Of a stretch of DNA of 64,000 bases, positions 41,615 through 49,514 are shown piece after piece. The translations under genes and the position numbers were made by a program. The notes beneath the pieces are model-generated. The model searched no databases. It was not told the origin of the DNA and worked only from the letters and a program-made list of their open reading frames with translations. The first letter of the stretch is position 1. Each line of letters begins with the position of its first letter. The DNA is from Sphingobacteriales bacterium 50-39 (GTDB taxonomy: Bacteria; Bacteroidota; Bacteroidia; Chitinophagales; Chitinophagaceae): contig MKTZ01000004.1 in NCBI GenBank assembly GCA_001898505.1, positions 1-64,000 on the forward strand. The letters are read 5' to 3'.

Positions 41615-43252
41615 ATGAAGATAAATAAAGATTTGTTAATAGGTGTGTTATTCTTGTTGGCCGGTTGTTCATCTCCGCGTGATGTTTCAAAGAAGGTTTT
41701 CCGGTACAATGAAAAGGATGGCATAGCTTCCCTGGACCCTGCATTTGCCAAAAACCGCAGCACGATGTGGCCTATCCATCAACTTTACAATACCCTTGTG
41801 GAGACGGATGACGAGCTGCATATCGTGCCCGCCCTGGCCCGGAGCTGGGATGTGTCGGAAGATAAGAAGACCTGGACCTTTCATCTTCGAACGGATGTTT
41901 TTTTTCATGACAATGAAGCTTTCCCGGGCGGCAAGGGGCGCCGTATGGTGGCGGCGGATGTAGTATACAGCTTTCACCGGATCATCGATCCCCGGACGGC
42001 CAGCAGCGGGGCCTGGATATTCAATACACGGGTAGATACTTCGTCGCCTTTTACGACGGTGGATGACAGCACTTTTCAGATGAAGCTGATAGCGCCTTTT
42101 AATCCTATACTGGGCATCCTCAGCATGGAATATTGTTCCGTGGTGCCGAAGGAGGTGGTGCAATTCTATGGCAAGGATTTCCGGAGCCATCCCTGTGGTA
42201 CGGGACCGTTCCAATTCAAGTCCTGGGAAGAAGGGGAGTCGCTGATATTATTGAAGAACGAACATTATTTTGAAAAGGACAGCACGGGCAGGCCACTGCC
42301 CTACCTGGATGCGGTGCAGGTGAGTTTTTATGAAGAGAAAGCTACGGAGTTCCTGCTCTTTCGTCAGGGATTGTTGGACTTTATGAACGAGATCGATCCG
42401 ACGTTCAAAGACGAGGTGTTGAGCAAGAAGGGGCAGTTGAAGCCGCAATGGCAGGATAAGATCCTTCTTTCTACTCATCCTTATCTCAATACCGAATACC
42501 TGGGTATACTCATCGACACAACGAATCCGCTGGTCAGGAATTCTCCTTTAAGGTTTCGAGCCGTGCGACAGGCGATCAATTATGGGTTCGACAGGCGGAA
42601 GATGATGCTATACCTGCGCAATTCACTGGGGACGCCTGCGGAGAGTGGTTTTGTACCTGCGGGAATGCCCTCTTTCGACTCGTCTGTGGTGAAGGGGTAT
42701 CATCATGATCCTGCACGGGCGCGGCAACTGCTGGCCGAAGCGGGTTTTCCGGAGGGGAAAGGATTGCCGTCCATACATCTGCTGACCATATCGGACTATG
42801 CGGATTTTGCCAGCTGGATCGCGCGTGAGCTGGAGGACATCGGGATAAAGATACAGGTGGAGGTGGTGCAGAAAAGCCTGCTGCTGGAGCAGACCGCCCG
42901 TAGCCAGGCATTGTTTTTCCGGGGAAGTTGGATCGCGGATTATCCTGATGCGGAGAATTATCTGAGCGTATTTTATTCGAAGAACCCCGCTCCCCCTAAC
43001 TATACGAGATTTCATGACGCGGAGTTCGACCAGTTGTATGAACAGGCGTTACTGGAAAATAACGACTCGGCCCGGTATGTACTTTATCGTAAGATGGACC
43101 AGCTGGTGATGGATGCCTCGCCTGTGGTGCCTTTATGGTATGACGAGGTGATACGGCTGGTAGATCCGAAGGTGAAGGGGTTGCGGCCTAATGCGCTTAA
43201 TTTGCTGGAGCTGCGGCGTGTGGATATAGATGTCCAGGTTGCCCCACTATAA
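41615..43252 (+). CDS. Peptide/nickel-type ABC substrate-binding lipoprotein (SBP_bac_5)
   Basis: A 545-residue lipoprotein with lipobox LAGC at about residue 18 and the family-5 solute-binding fold (SLDPAFAKNRSTMWPIHQLYN, then LARSWDVSEDKKTWTFHLR). The C-terminal segment (ADYPDAENYLSVFYSKNPAPP) is also typical. It should bind peptides or metal complexes. No Opp/Dpp permease or ATPase gene lies near it, so it is an orphan binding protein; a signalling or scavenging role would be speculation. Start at ATG 41615 (MKINKDLLIG). It is divergent from the M1 peptidase, and a short ACGGGCC/GGCCCGT dyad lies between them at about 41583-41597. Confidence 0.9.
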   Translation: MKINKDLLIGVLFLLAGCSSPRDVSKKVFRYNEKDGIASLDPAFAKNRSTMWPIHQLYNTLVETDDELHIVPALARSWDVSEDKKTWTFHLRTDVFFHDNEAFPGGKGRRMVAADVVYSFHRIIDPRTASSGAWIFNTRVDTSSPFTTVDDSTFQMKLIAPFNPILGILSMEYCSVVPKEVVQFYGKDFRSHPCGTGPFQFKSWEEGESLILLKNEHYFEKDSTGRPLPYLDAVQVSFYEEKATEFLLFRQGLLDFMNEIDPTFKDEVLSKKGQLKPQWQDKILLSTHPYLNTEYLGILIDTTNPLVRNSPLRFRAVRQAINYGFDRRKMMLYLRNSLGTPAESGFVPAGMPSFDSSVVKGYHHDPARARQLLAEAGFPEGKGLPSIHLLTISDYADFASWIARELEDIGIKIQVEVVQKSLLLEQTARSQALFFRGSWIADYPDAENYLSVFYSKNPAPPNYTRFHDAEFDQLYEQALLENNDSARYVLYRKMDQLVMDASPVVPLWYDEVIRLVDPKVKGLRPNALNLLELRRVDIDVQVAPL

Positions 43253-43269
43253 TGTCCATTTTACCACCC

Positions 43270-43298
43270 TTGTATCTGTTAAATAGACACTAGTTTTG
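43270..43298 (+). promoter_or_regulatory. Bacteroidota promoter abutting a start codon (possible leaderless transcript)
   Basis: TTG at 43270-43272 and TAGTTTTG at 43291-43298 are 18 bases apart and match the -33/-7 consensus. The ATG at 43303 is only 4 bases past the -7 element, so the mRNA would start at or next to the start codon. Confidence 0.6.
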
Positions 43299-43302
43299 CT
43301 GT

Positions 43303-44046
43303 ATGAGTCAATATGAAAAATTTCATCAGCTGCATCATCAGCAAGGCCCATTCCTGCTGGCCAATGCGTGGAATGCAAAGAGCGCCCAACTCATTGAAGC
43401 CGCAGGTTTCGCGGCGATAGGAACATCAAGCGGGGCAATCGCCAATTCATTGGGCTATGAGGATGGAGAAAAAATTCCCTTTGGCGAATTGCTGTACATC
43501 GTGCAAAGAATAAAAGCATCTACCTGCATTCCACTATCGGTGGATATGGAACGCGGATACGGCGACGACCCGAATGTACTGACGGATAACATTCAAAAGC
43601 TGATAGATTGTGGCATTTCAGGAATCAATATAGAAGATGCACAAGGTGAGGAAGTCTATTTACGAAAACTGGAATGCATTAAAAACCACCTGATCAAGAC
43701 CAATCAATCCCTTTTTATCAACGCACGTACGGATGTCTTTTTGCAAAAACTACCGTCTCCTTTGGAAACCGTTATAAAAAGGGCACAGCGATACCAGCAT
43801 GCCGGGGCCGATGGACTGTTTGTTACAGGCGTTTCCGACGCTGCTTTCATCAAAGAGATCATTGCGTCCACCTCTCTTCCCCTCAATATGGTCGGATCAC
43901 CCAATCTGTCAGTAGAAACGTTGACGAGTCTTGGTGTAAAAAGGATCAGCATGGCGGTATTCCTATACAGGGCTACATACAATCAATTGGAAAAGATCAG
44001 CCGGAATATAAAAGCTGAAAAATCGTTCTCGCCGCTGTTCTGCTAA
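43303..44046 (+). CDS. Isocitrate lyase/PEP mutase family protein
   Basis: A 247-residue TIM-barrel enzyme of the PEP mutase/isocitrate lyase superfamily (LANAWNAKSAQLIEAAGF, IPLSVDMERGYG, GINIEDAQGEE, FINARTDVF). Members cleave or isomerise C-C or C-P bonds of small carboxylic acids; 2-methylisocitrate lyase or oxaloacetate hydrolase-like roles are possible but the catalytic loop is not decisive here. The codon usage is clearly more AT-rich than in the flanking genes. The 3' end overlaps the convergent msrA by 4 bases. Confidence 0.85.
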   Translation: MSQYEKFHQLHHQQGPFLLANAWNAKSAQLIEAAGFAAIGTSSGAIANSLGYEDGEKIPFGELLYIVQRIKASTCIPLSVDMERGYGDDPNVLTDNIQKLIDCGISGINIEDAQGEEVYLRKLECIKNHLIKTNQSLFINARTDVFLQKLPSPLETVIKRAQRYQHAGADGLFVTGVSDAAFIKEIIASTSLPLNMVGSPNLSVETLTSLGVKRISMAVFLYRATYNQLEKISRNIKAEKSFSPLFC

Positions 44047-44804
44047 TTATTCTTTTTCAACTTCTTTGCAAACACTTTTTCGAACTTCTCGACCTTGGGC
44101 CTGATCACCAGGTAACAGTAGGGTTGTGACCCATGTGTCCTGTAATAATTCTGGTGGTAGTCCTCCGCGGGATAGAATTTTGTATAGGCTGTGATCTCGG
44201 TGACGATGGGCTTGTCATAGGCGCCGCTCTTATTCAGCTCCGCCTTGTAATGCTCCGCCTTTTGTTTTTGCTCATCATTATGATAGAAGATGGCGCTGCG
44301 GTATTGCGTACCTATGTCATTACCCTGTCTGTTGAGGCTGGTGGGGTCGTGGGCTTCCCAGAATACCTCCAACAGCTCGTCATACGTGATGACGGTGGGG
44401 TCATAAATGATCTGGAGCGCCTCCGCATGGCCGGTGGTGCCAGTGCATACTTCCTCATAGCTGGGGTTGGCCACGGTGCCGCCCGTATAGCCGGAGGTGG
44501 CCTTTATCACACCCTTTAGTTCCTGAAAGACGGCTTCCGTACACCAGAAGCATCCTGTTCCAAATGTGGCTGTATCTGTTTTTTTCCCTGCCGGAATAAT
44601 ATCCTCGCTCATACTGGTGTTTTTATTAATGGGTTGTTTTGTTGACGGCTCACAGGAAGCCGAAAATATGGCTAATGTCGTTAAGATACTTAGGGTAGTC
44701 CGAAAAAAAGGTTTTTTAAAAAAGGTAACCTTTTTTTCGGAAAAGTTTGTTGTCCGTCCTTCGGACAACGAACCGTTGGTTCGTATGGTCATGGCTCTTT
44801 GCAT
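44043..44804 (-). CDS. msrA: Peptide methionine-S-sulfoxide reductase MsrA, probable lipoprotein
   Basis: The catalytic core is clear: GCFWCTEAVFQ with the nucleophile Cys, YTGGTVANPSYEEVCTGTTGHAE, and WEAHDPTSLNRQGND. It reduces methionine-S-sulfoxide in proteins. The N-terminus is unusual. From the ATG at 44804 (or 44792) a basic stretch leads to a hydrophobic segment and a lipobox-like SASC at Cys51, suggesting a periplasmic lipoprotein; starting at the internal ATG at 44612 would give a 189-residue cytosolic form. No intermediate ATG exists. The DNA for residues about 7-35 is packed with perfect hairpins (44700-44784). The 3' end overlaps the convergent isocitrate-lyase-like gene by 4 bases. 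Confidence 0.9.
   Translation of the reverse strand: MQRAMTIRTNGSLSEGRTTNFSEKKVTFFKKPFFRTTLSILTTLAIFSASCEPSTKQPINKNTSMSEDIIPAGKKTDTATFGTGCFWCTEAVFQELKGVIKATSGYTGGTVANPSYEEVCTGTTGHAEALQIIYDPTVITYDELLEVFWEAHDPTSLNRQGNDIGTQYRSAIFYHNDEQKQKAEHYKAELNKSGAYDKPIVTEITAYTKFYPAEDYHQNYYRTHGSQPYCYLVIRPKVEKFEKVFAKKLKKNN
44700..44784. repeat. Cluster of three perfect hairpins in the 5' part of msrA
   Basis: Three inverted repeats lie in tandem: CCGAAAAAAAGG with CCTTTTTTTCGG (44700-44711 and 44729-44740), GTTGTCCG with CGGACAAC (44749-44756 and 44762-44769), and ACGAACC with GGTTCGT (44768-44774 and 44778-44784). The A/T-run arms make terminator-like structures possible on either strand. They fall inside the proposed N-terminal coding region and just before the membrane-signal codons. 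Confidence 0.7.
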
Positions 44805-44920
44805 TGGTTATTGTTTGTGTTTGGGGCTCCGTAAAGGTACCATCGCCAGTGCCCCTTACTATGTACGCTATATGACAAATTTCGGGTTTTAAAAGTTCGT
44901 TAACACCCCGAACTCTCTGG

Positions 44921-44951
44921 CTGGCAGGAGGGGGCTGCCAGGTCGGCGACC
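44921..44951. repeat. GC-rich double hairpin upstream of the MarR gene
   Basis: CTGGCAG/CTGCCAG (44921-44927, 44935-44941) is followed at once by GGTCG-G-CGACC (44941-44951). It shares the string GCCAGGT(C)GGCGAC with the element at 26637-26649. It sits in the divergent gap between msrA and the MarR operon, without a T-run. Confidence 0.55.
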
Positions 44952-44990
44952 AGGGAAGGTAACATTAATAGTAAGTTAAACTTGTAAACT

Positions 44991-45024
44991 AAATTAATAA
45001 AGTAAACTTATTAATTTACCTTTG
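44991..45024 (+). promoter_or_regulatory. MarR operon promoter with overlapping palindromic operator
   Basis: A perfect 10-bp dyad, AAATTAATAA (44991-45000) and TTATTAATTT (45008-45017), spaced by AGTAAAC, runs into the -7 element TACCTTTG at 45017-45024. The ATG at 45029 is 4 bases past the -7 box, so the mRNA may be leaderless. GTAAACT occurs twice, at 44984 and 45002. The layout fits MarR autorepression by blocking the promoter. Confidence 0.65.
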
Positions 45025-45028
45025 TATC

Positions 45029-45502
45029 ATGGCCAAGACAAAGACAGCAGATAATCCGGTCGATGCCGGGGTAAATGCCACGGATATAGAGATCGCGGGT
45101 AACCTTCGGACGGTGATACACCGGCTGGTAAAGGTCCTCCGCAAGCACACCCGTAACGAAGAGATGCTTTCCCTTACGGAGCGGTCCACCCTGGGCCTTT
45201 TGTACCAGCATGGTCAGTTGTTACCAACAGAGCTGGCGCAGATAGAAAAAGTGACTACCCAGTCCATATCGCAGGTGATCGCCCATCTGGTTGAGATCGC
45301 CTATATCGTGAAGACGCCTGCAGAGAGTGACAAGCGAAAGGCTTATTTGTCATTGACCCCTGCCGGCAGGGATTATATCGATCGTCATCGCCAGGAAAAG
45401 CAGGAATGGCTGGCCCGTGTCCTGCATGAACGGACATCGGCCCGTGAAAAGGAAGTGCTCTCCGAGGCCCTGGTCATATTGAGCAAGCTTATAGATGAAT
45501 AG
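45029..45502 (+). CDS. MarR family transcriptional regulator
   Basis: A 157-residue winged-helix regulator with the MarR dimerisation helices and the DNA-reading segment LLPTELAQIEKVTTQSISQVIAHLVE followed by the wing ESDKRKAYLSLTPAGRDYI. MarR proteins release DNA when they bind small, often aromatic, ligands. A palindrome overlaps its promoter. The MFS transporter starts 5 bases after the stop, so it is likely a self-regulated efflux operon. Confidence 0.92.
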   Translation: MAKTKTADNPVDAGVNATDIEIAGNLRTVIHRLVKVLRKHTRNEEMLSLTERSTLGLLYQHGQLLPTELAQIEKVTTQSISQVIAHLVEIAYIVKTPAESDKRKAYLSLTPAGRDYIDRHRQEKQEWLARVLHERTSAREKEVLSEALVILSKLIDE

Positions 45503-45507
45503 TGAAC

Positions 45508-46782
45508 ATGAAATTATCAACCTTTAACGCCTTACATAGTCGTAACTACCGTCTGTATTTTTATGGACAATTCGTATCGCTCATAGGCACCTGGATGCAG
45601 CGTACCGCTGTAAGCTGGATAATATATACACTGACGCATAGCACCTTTATGTTAGGGTTAACCTTTTTTGCAGGTCAGTTCCCCTCTTTCGTGCTGGGGC
45701 TTTTTGGCGGCGTCGTATCGGACAGGTATGACAGGTTCCGCGTGCTGCTGACAACACAGATTGCCTCGCTGATACAGGCATCCATCTTAGCCATATTGAT
45801 CCTCATGGGGCATTATAAAGTATGGGAGCTGCTGGTGTTGAGCGTGCTGTTGGGATGTATCAATGCTTTTGACGTGCCGTCGAGACAATCGCTGGTATAT
45901 GATATGGTGGATGACAAATCGACCATCCCGAATGCGCTGGCGTTGAACTCCTCCATGGTGAACCTGGCCAGGCTGATAGGTCCTGCTATTGCAGGGGTGG
46001 TGCTGGAAAAGCTGGGAGCGGGCATCTGTTTTGTTTTGAATGCCGCCAGCTTTATTGCGGTGATCGTATCGCTGCTGCGGATGCGGTTGAAGCCATATGA
46101 GCCACGCCCTCATGATAAGAAAGTGTGGACGGACGACCTGCGGGAAGGGTTTGCCTATCTGAAGCAAACGCCGTCCATTGCGAAGGTGATCCTGATGCTG
46201 GCCGTCATGAGCCTGCTGGTGATACCCTATGCCACCATGATGCCTGTATATGCCAAGGTGATCTTCCACGGAGACGCCACCACCTTTGGATATATCGATA
46301 GTTTTATCGGGCTGGGAGCCGTGACAGGGGCTTTGTATCTGGCGTCGCTGCCATCTTCGGCCAACCGGAAACGAATACTTTGGATGAATACCATCTTATT
46401 TGGCCTGGGATTGATACTCTTCTCATACACCACATGGTTCCCGCTGGCGATGGTCTTTGCCATGCTGTCGGGCTTTGGCATGATGGCGCAGACGACTGTA
46501 TCCAATACTATCATACAAACCACCGTGGCGCCTGCCATGCGGGGCCGGGTGATCAGCTATTTCGCCATGGCTTATTTCGGTCTGCAACCTCTGGGCAGCC
46601 TCCTGATCGGGGCCATATCTCATTATATCGGCGCACCTGCCACGCTGCTCGCGGAAGGGCTGGCGGCACTGGCAGTGGTGGGTATCTTTTGGAAATACCT
46701 GCGAAAAGAAGAAGGGGAGGAAGAAGAACTTCCTACGGTGTCAGCTATAAAACAAACAAAATGGACAACGGCCAAAATGTAA
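45508..46782 (+). CDS. MFS transporter, enterobactin-exporter-like (MFS_3)
   Basis: A membrane protein of about 424 residues with 10-12 helices. The N-terminal signature FNALHSRNYRLYFYGQFVSLIGTWMQRTA and the loop GGVVSDRYDRFRVLL identify the MFS_3/EntS-like drug or siderophore exporter branch. It is likely repressed by the upstream MarR protein. Start at ATG 45508; a GTG at 45502 overlapping the marR stop is an alternative. The 3' end overlaps the next gene by 22 bases. Confidence 0.9.
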   Translation: MKLSTFNALHSRNYRLYFYGQFVSLIGTWMQRTAVSWIIYTLTHSTFMLGLTFFAGQFPSFVLGLFGGVVSDRYDRFRVLLTTQIASLIQASILAILILMGHYKVWELLVLSVLLGCINAFDVPSRQSLVYDMVDDKSTIPNALALNSSMVNLARLIGPAIAGVVLEKLGAGICFVLNAASFIAVIVSLLRMRLKPYEPRPHDKKVWTDDLREGFAYLKQTPSIAKVILMLAVMSLLVIPYATMMPVYAKVIFHGDATTFGYIDSFIGLGAVTGALYLASLPSSANRKRILWMNTILFGLGLILFSYTTWFPLAMVFAMLSGFGMMAQTTVSNTIIQTTVAPAMRGRVISYFAMAYFGLQPLGSLLIGAISHYIGAPATLLAEGLAALAVVGIFWKYLRKEEGEEEELPTVSAIKQTKWTTAKM

Positions 46783-47336
46783 ACACGGCTTTATTGGTGA
46801 TGGATACGCATATCCTTCACAGATTGGACAAACAAGCAGCTGACGCAGCGACCGCCAGCTTACAAAAAGCCATTGCGGCTGCCCGTAAGGCGGGGTTGCC
46901 AATTATCTATGTGGTGGTAACCTTTCGGGAGGGTCTTCCGGAAGTCAATTATGCGAACAAGGCGTTTGGCGTCCTGAAACAAAATGGCGGCGCTATGGGA
47001 ATGGAAGAGCCTGCCCGTTTCCCACCTGCTCTGGCTCCGCAGCCGGGGGATATCATCGTGACTAAGCGCAGGGTAAGCGCATTTACGGGCAGCGACCTGG
47101 AAGTTATCCTGCGGAGCGGTCGTATCGAGCACCTGGTGCTCACCGGATTTGCCACCAGCGGTGTGGTGCTGTCGACCTTACGGGAGGCTGCGGACAAAGA
47201 TTTTAGGTGCACCGTATTATCAGATGGATGCGCCGACAGGGACGATGAAGTACATACCGTATTGCTTACCAAGGTCTTTCCCCGTCAGGCCGATGTGATG
47301 ACCGTCGGAGAGTGGACAGAACGATTGAAGCCCTGA
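46761..47336 (+). CDS. Isochorismatase-like cysteine hydrolase family protein without the catalytic Cys
   Basis: A 191-residue isochorismatase-fold protein. The conserved Asp15 (LLVMDTHI) and Lys102 (IVTKRRVSAF) are present, but the position of the nucleophilic Cys is Gly134 in TGFATSGVVLSTL. Variants of the fold with Gly there, such as true isochorismatases, use Asp instead, so activity may be hydrolase-like of another kind. It overlaps the MFS gene by 22 bases and ends the MarR operon; a detoxification role for the exported or imported compound is inference. Confidence 0.85.
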   Translation: MDNGQNVNTALLVMDTHILHRLDKQAADAATASLQKAIAAARKAGLPIIYVVVTFREGLPEVNYANKAFGVLKQNGGAMGMEEPARFPPALAPQPGDIIVTKRRVSAFTGSDLEVILRSGRIEHLVLTGFATSGVVLSTLREAADKDFRCTVLSDGCADRDDEVHTVLLTKVFPRQADVMTVGEWTERLKP

Positions 47337-47396
47337 TAAAAAAGTGTACTTTTACGGCTCAAAAAATGTTAGGAACCGCCTGTGGGCGGAAGGTGT

Positions 47397-49511
47397 ATGA
47401 AAATTTTTCCGGAATCGGCCCTGGTCCAATTAGAGTTCGAGAAAGTAAAGGCGCTCTTGACAGAACAATGCAATACTGAATATGCCCGTGCCAAGGCAGG
47501 GGATCTCCGTATACATACCCGCAAGGAATTTATCGAGCTGGAGCTGCAGCAGACCCATGAGTTCAAACTGCTCTCCAGCACGGGGCAGTATTTTCCCAAT
47601 GACCATACATTGAATCTTTCCCGGGAGCTGAAGCTGCTGGGTATAGCCGGGGCTACCCTGTCGGGAGAGCAGTTCATGCAGGTGCGCAAGCTGGCGGAAA
47701 GCATGCAAAGCATTTTCCGGTGGTTTGATGCGGAGCGAAAGATCGCTTATCCCGCGTTGGCGAAGGTCATTGCTCATACTCACTATGAAAAAAACATCAT
47801 TGCCGCCATCGACGAGGTGCTGGATGAGTCGGGTGTCGTGCGGGACAATGCTTCGGAAGAGCTGGCGGGTATCCGGCTGAGTCTTTTCCGCAAACGGAAT
47901 GAGCTGCGCCGCATGTTCGATCGTATCCTCTCCAAGCTGGCCAAATCGGGCTATGTGGCGGATATCGAGGAAGCTTTTCTCAATGGTAGAAGGGTAGTGG
48001 CCATCTATGCCGAGCACAAGCGGCAGGTAAAGGGCATCCTGCATGGGGAGAGCGACACACGCCGGACTTCTTTTATCGAGCCGGAAGAGACCATCGAGCT
48101 GAACAACGAGGTCTTTTCCCTGGAACATGCGGAAAGCAGGGAAGTGAATCGTGTCCTCCGGGAGCTGACGCAACGGCTGTCGGGGCATGCGACGTTGCTG
48201 ATGGTGTGGCATGATGTGTTGGGTGAGTTTGATTTTATCCGTGCCAAGGCCCGGCTGGCAGGAGAGATGAATGCCAATTATCCTTTGCTGGTTGATAAGT
48301 CACATGTTCATTTGCGGCAGGCGTATCATCCTCTTTTGTATCTATACAACCGTAAGAACCAGAAGCAGACTATTCCCACGAATATACAGCTGAATGAAAA
48401 GGATAGGATACTGGTTATCTCCGGTCCCAACGCAGGTGGTAAGACCGTCACCCTGAAGACCGTGGGGCTGCTGCAGCTGATGTTGCAGAGCGGACTGCTG
48501 GTGCCCGTGCATCCGGATTCGGAAATGGGAATATTCAAGCAGCTGATGATCCATATCGGGGATACGCAAAGCCTCGAGTTCGAGCTGAGCACGTATAGCT
48601 CGCATTTGAAGAACATGCGGTATTTTATGGAGAATGCCAATGGCCGGACCCTTTTCTTTATCGACGAGCTGGGCAGCGGCAGCGACCCCAACCTGGGCGG
48701 CGCTTTTGCGGAGGTGATCCTGGAAGAGCTGGTGAAAAAACATTCTTTTGGCATTGTCACCACGCATTATCTCAACCTGAAGGTGATGGCCAACAAGACC
48801 TCGGGGATCATCAACGGGGCGATGGCTTTTGACGAGACCAATCTGCAGCCACTTTATAAATTGATCATCGGCAAACCCGGCAGCTCGTATACATTCTCCA
48901 TTGCCGAACGCATAGGGCTGGAGCCACGGCTTATTCAACGGGCGCGCACGCTGGTGGATGAAGATCATTTCCGGCTGGATAAATTACTGAATCGTACGGA
49001 GCAGGACCTCCGGCAGCTGGAGCAGCGGGAGAAGGAGCTTCACAAGCTGATGAAGGAGAATGAGAAGCTGAAGAAAGAAATGGAGGCGTTGATCCACCGG
49101 GAAAAACATACACAGCAGGTGGAGCTGCTGAAGCATCAGAACAGGATCACGGAGGAAAGGCTGACCTATCTGAAGGAGATGGAGCGCAAGCTGCGTCAAA
49201 TAGTATTCGACTGGCGCAAGGCGGAGGATAAGAATGAGGTGATCAAGCAGATGCAGGCTCTCTTGTTCAAGCAAAAGGAAAAGCAGGTGAATGAGAAGGT
49301 GCGGAAGAAGTTCGATTCCAAATATGAAGAGGTGGGAGGCAGCGCCGAGGTCGGTGTGAAGGTGAAGATGAAGAAGAACCACCAGGTGGGTACGGTGAAG
49401 GAGCTGCGTGGTAAAAAAGCTGTGGTGCAGGTGGGATTGATACCTATCACGGTGGATGTGTCGGATCTGATAGTCGTGCGCGACCGGCCGCAGGAAGAGT
49501 CGGCGGAGTAA
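47397..49511 (+). CDS. mutS2: MutS2-type ATPase lacking the Smr domain
   Basis: A 704-residue protein of the MutS2 group, without the mismatch-recognition domains of MutS1. Walker A is GPNAGGKT at about residue 342, Walker B FFIDELGSGSDP at about 420, followed by a TTHYLNLKV switch, then a long coiled coil (about 520-640) and a small basic beta domain (VKVKMKKNHQVGTVKELRGKKA). The C-terminal Smr endonuclease domain of most MutS2 proteins is missing. Related roles are suppression of recombination or rescue of collided ribosomes. Start at ATG 47397. A CCGCC/GGCGG hairpin (about 47376-47389) lies just upstream. Confidence 0.9.
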   Translation: MKIFPESALVQLEFEKVKALLTEQCNTEYARAKAGDLRIHTRKEFIELELQQTHEFKLLSSTGQYFPNDHTLNLSRELKLLGIAGATLSGEQFMQVRKLAESMQSIFRWFDAERKIAYPALAKVIAHTHYEKNIIAAIDEVLDESGVVRDNASEELAGIRLSLFRKRNELRRMFDRILSKLAKSGYVADIEEAFLNGRRVVAIYAEHKRQVKGILHGESDTRRTSFIEPEETIELNNEVFSLEHAESREVNRVLRELTQRLSGHATLLMVWHDVLGEFDFIRAKARLAGEMNANYPLLVDKSHVHLRQAYHPLLYLYNRKNQKQTIPTNIQLNEKDRILVISGPNAGGKTVTLKTVGLLQLMLQSGLLVPVHPDSEMGIFKQLMIHIGDTQSLEFELSTYSSHLKNMRYFMENANGRTLFFIDELGSGSDPNLGGAFAEVILEELVKKHSFGIVTTHYLNLKVMANKTSGIINGAMAFDETNLQPLYKLIIGKPGSSYTFSIAERIGLEPRLIQRARTLVDEDHFRLDKLLNRTEQDLRQLEQREKELHKLMKENEKLKKEMEALIHREKHTQQVELLKHQNRITEERLTYLKEMERKLRQIVFDWRKAEDKNEVIKQMQALLFKQKEKQVNEKVRKKFDSKYEEVGGSAEVGVKVKMKKNHQVGTVKELRGKKAVVQVGLIPITVDVSDLIVVRDRPQEESAE

Positions 49512-49514
49512 ACC

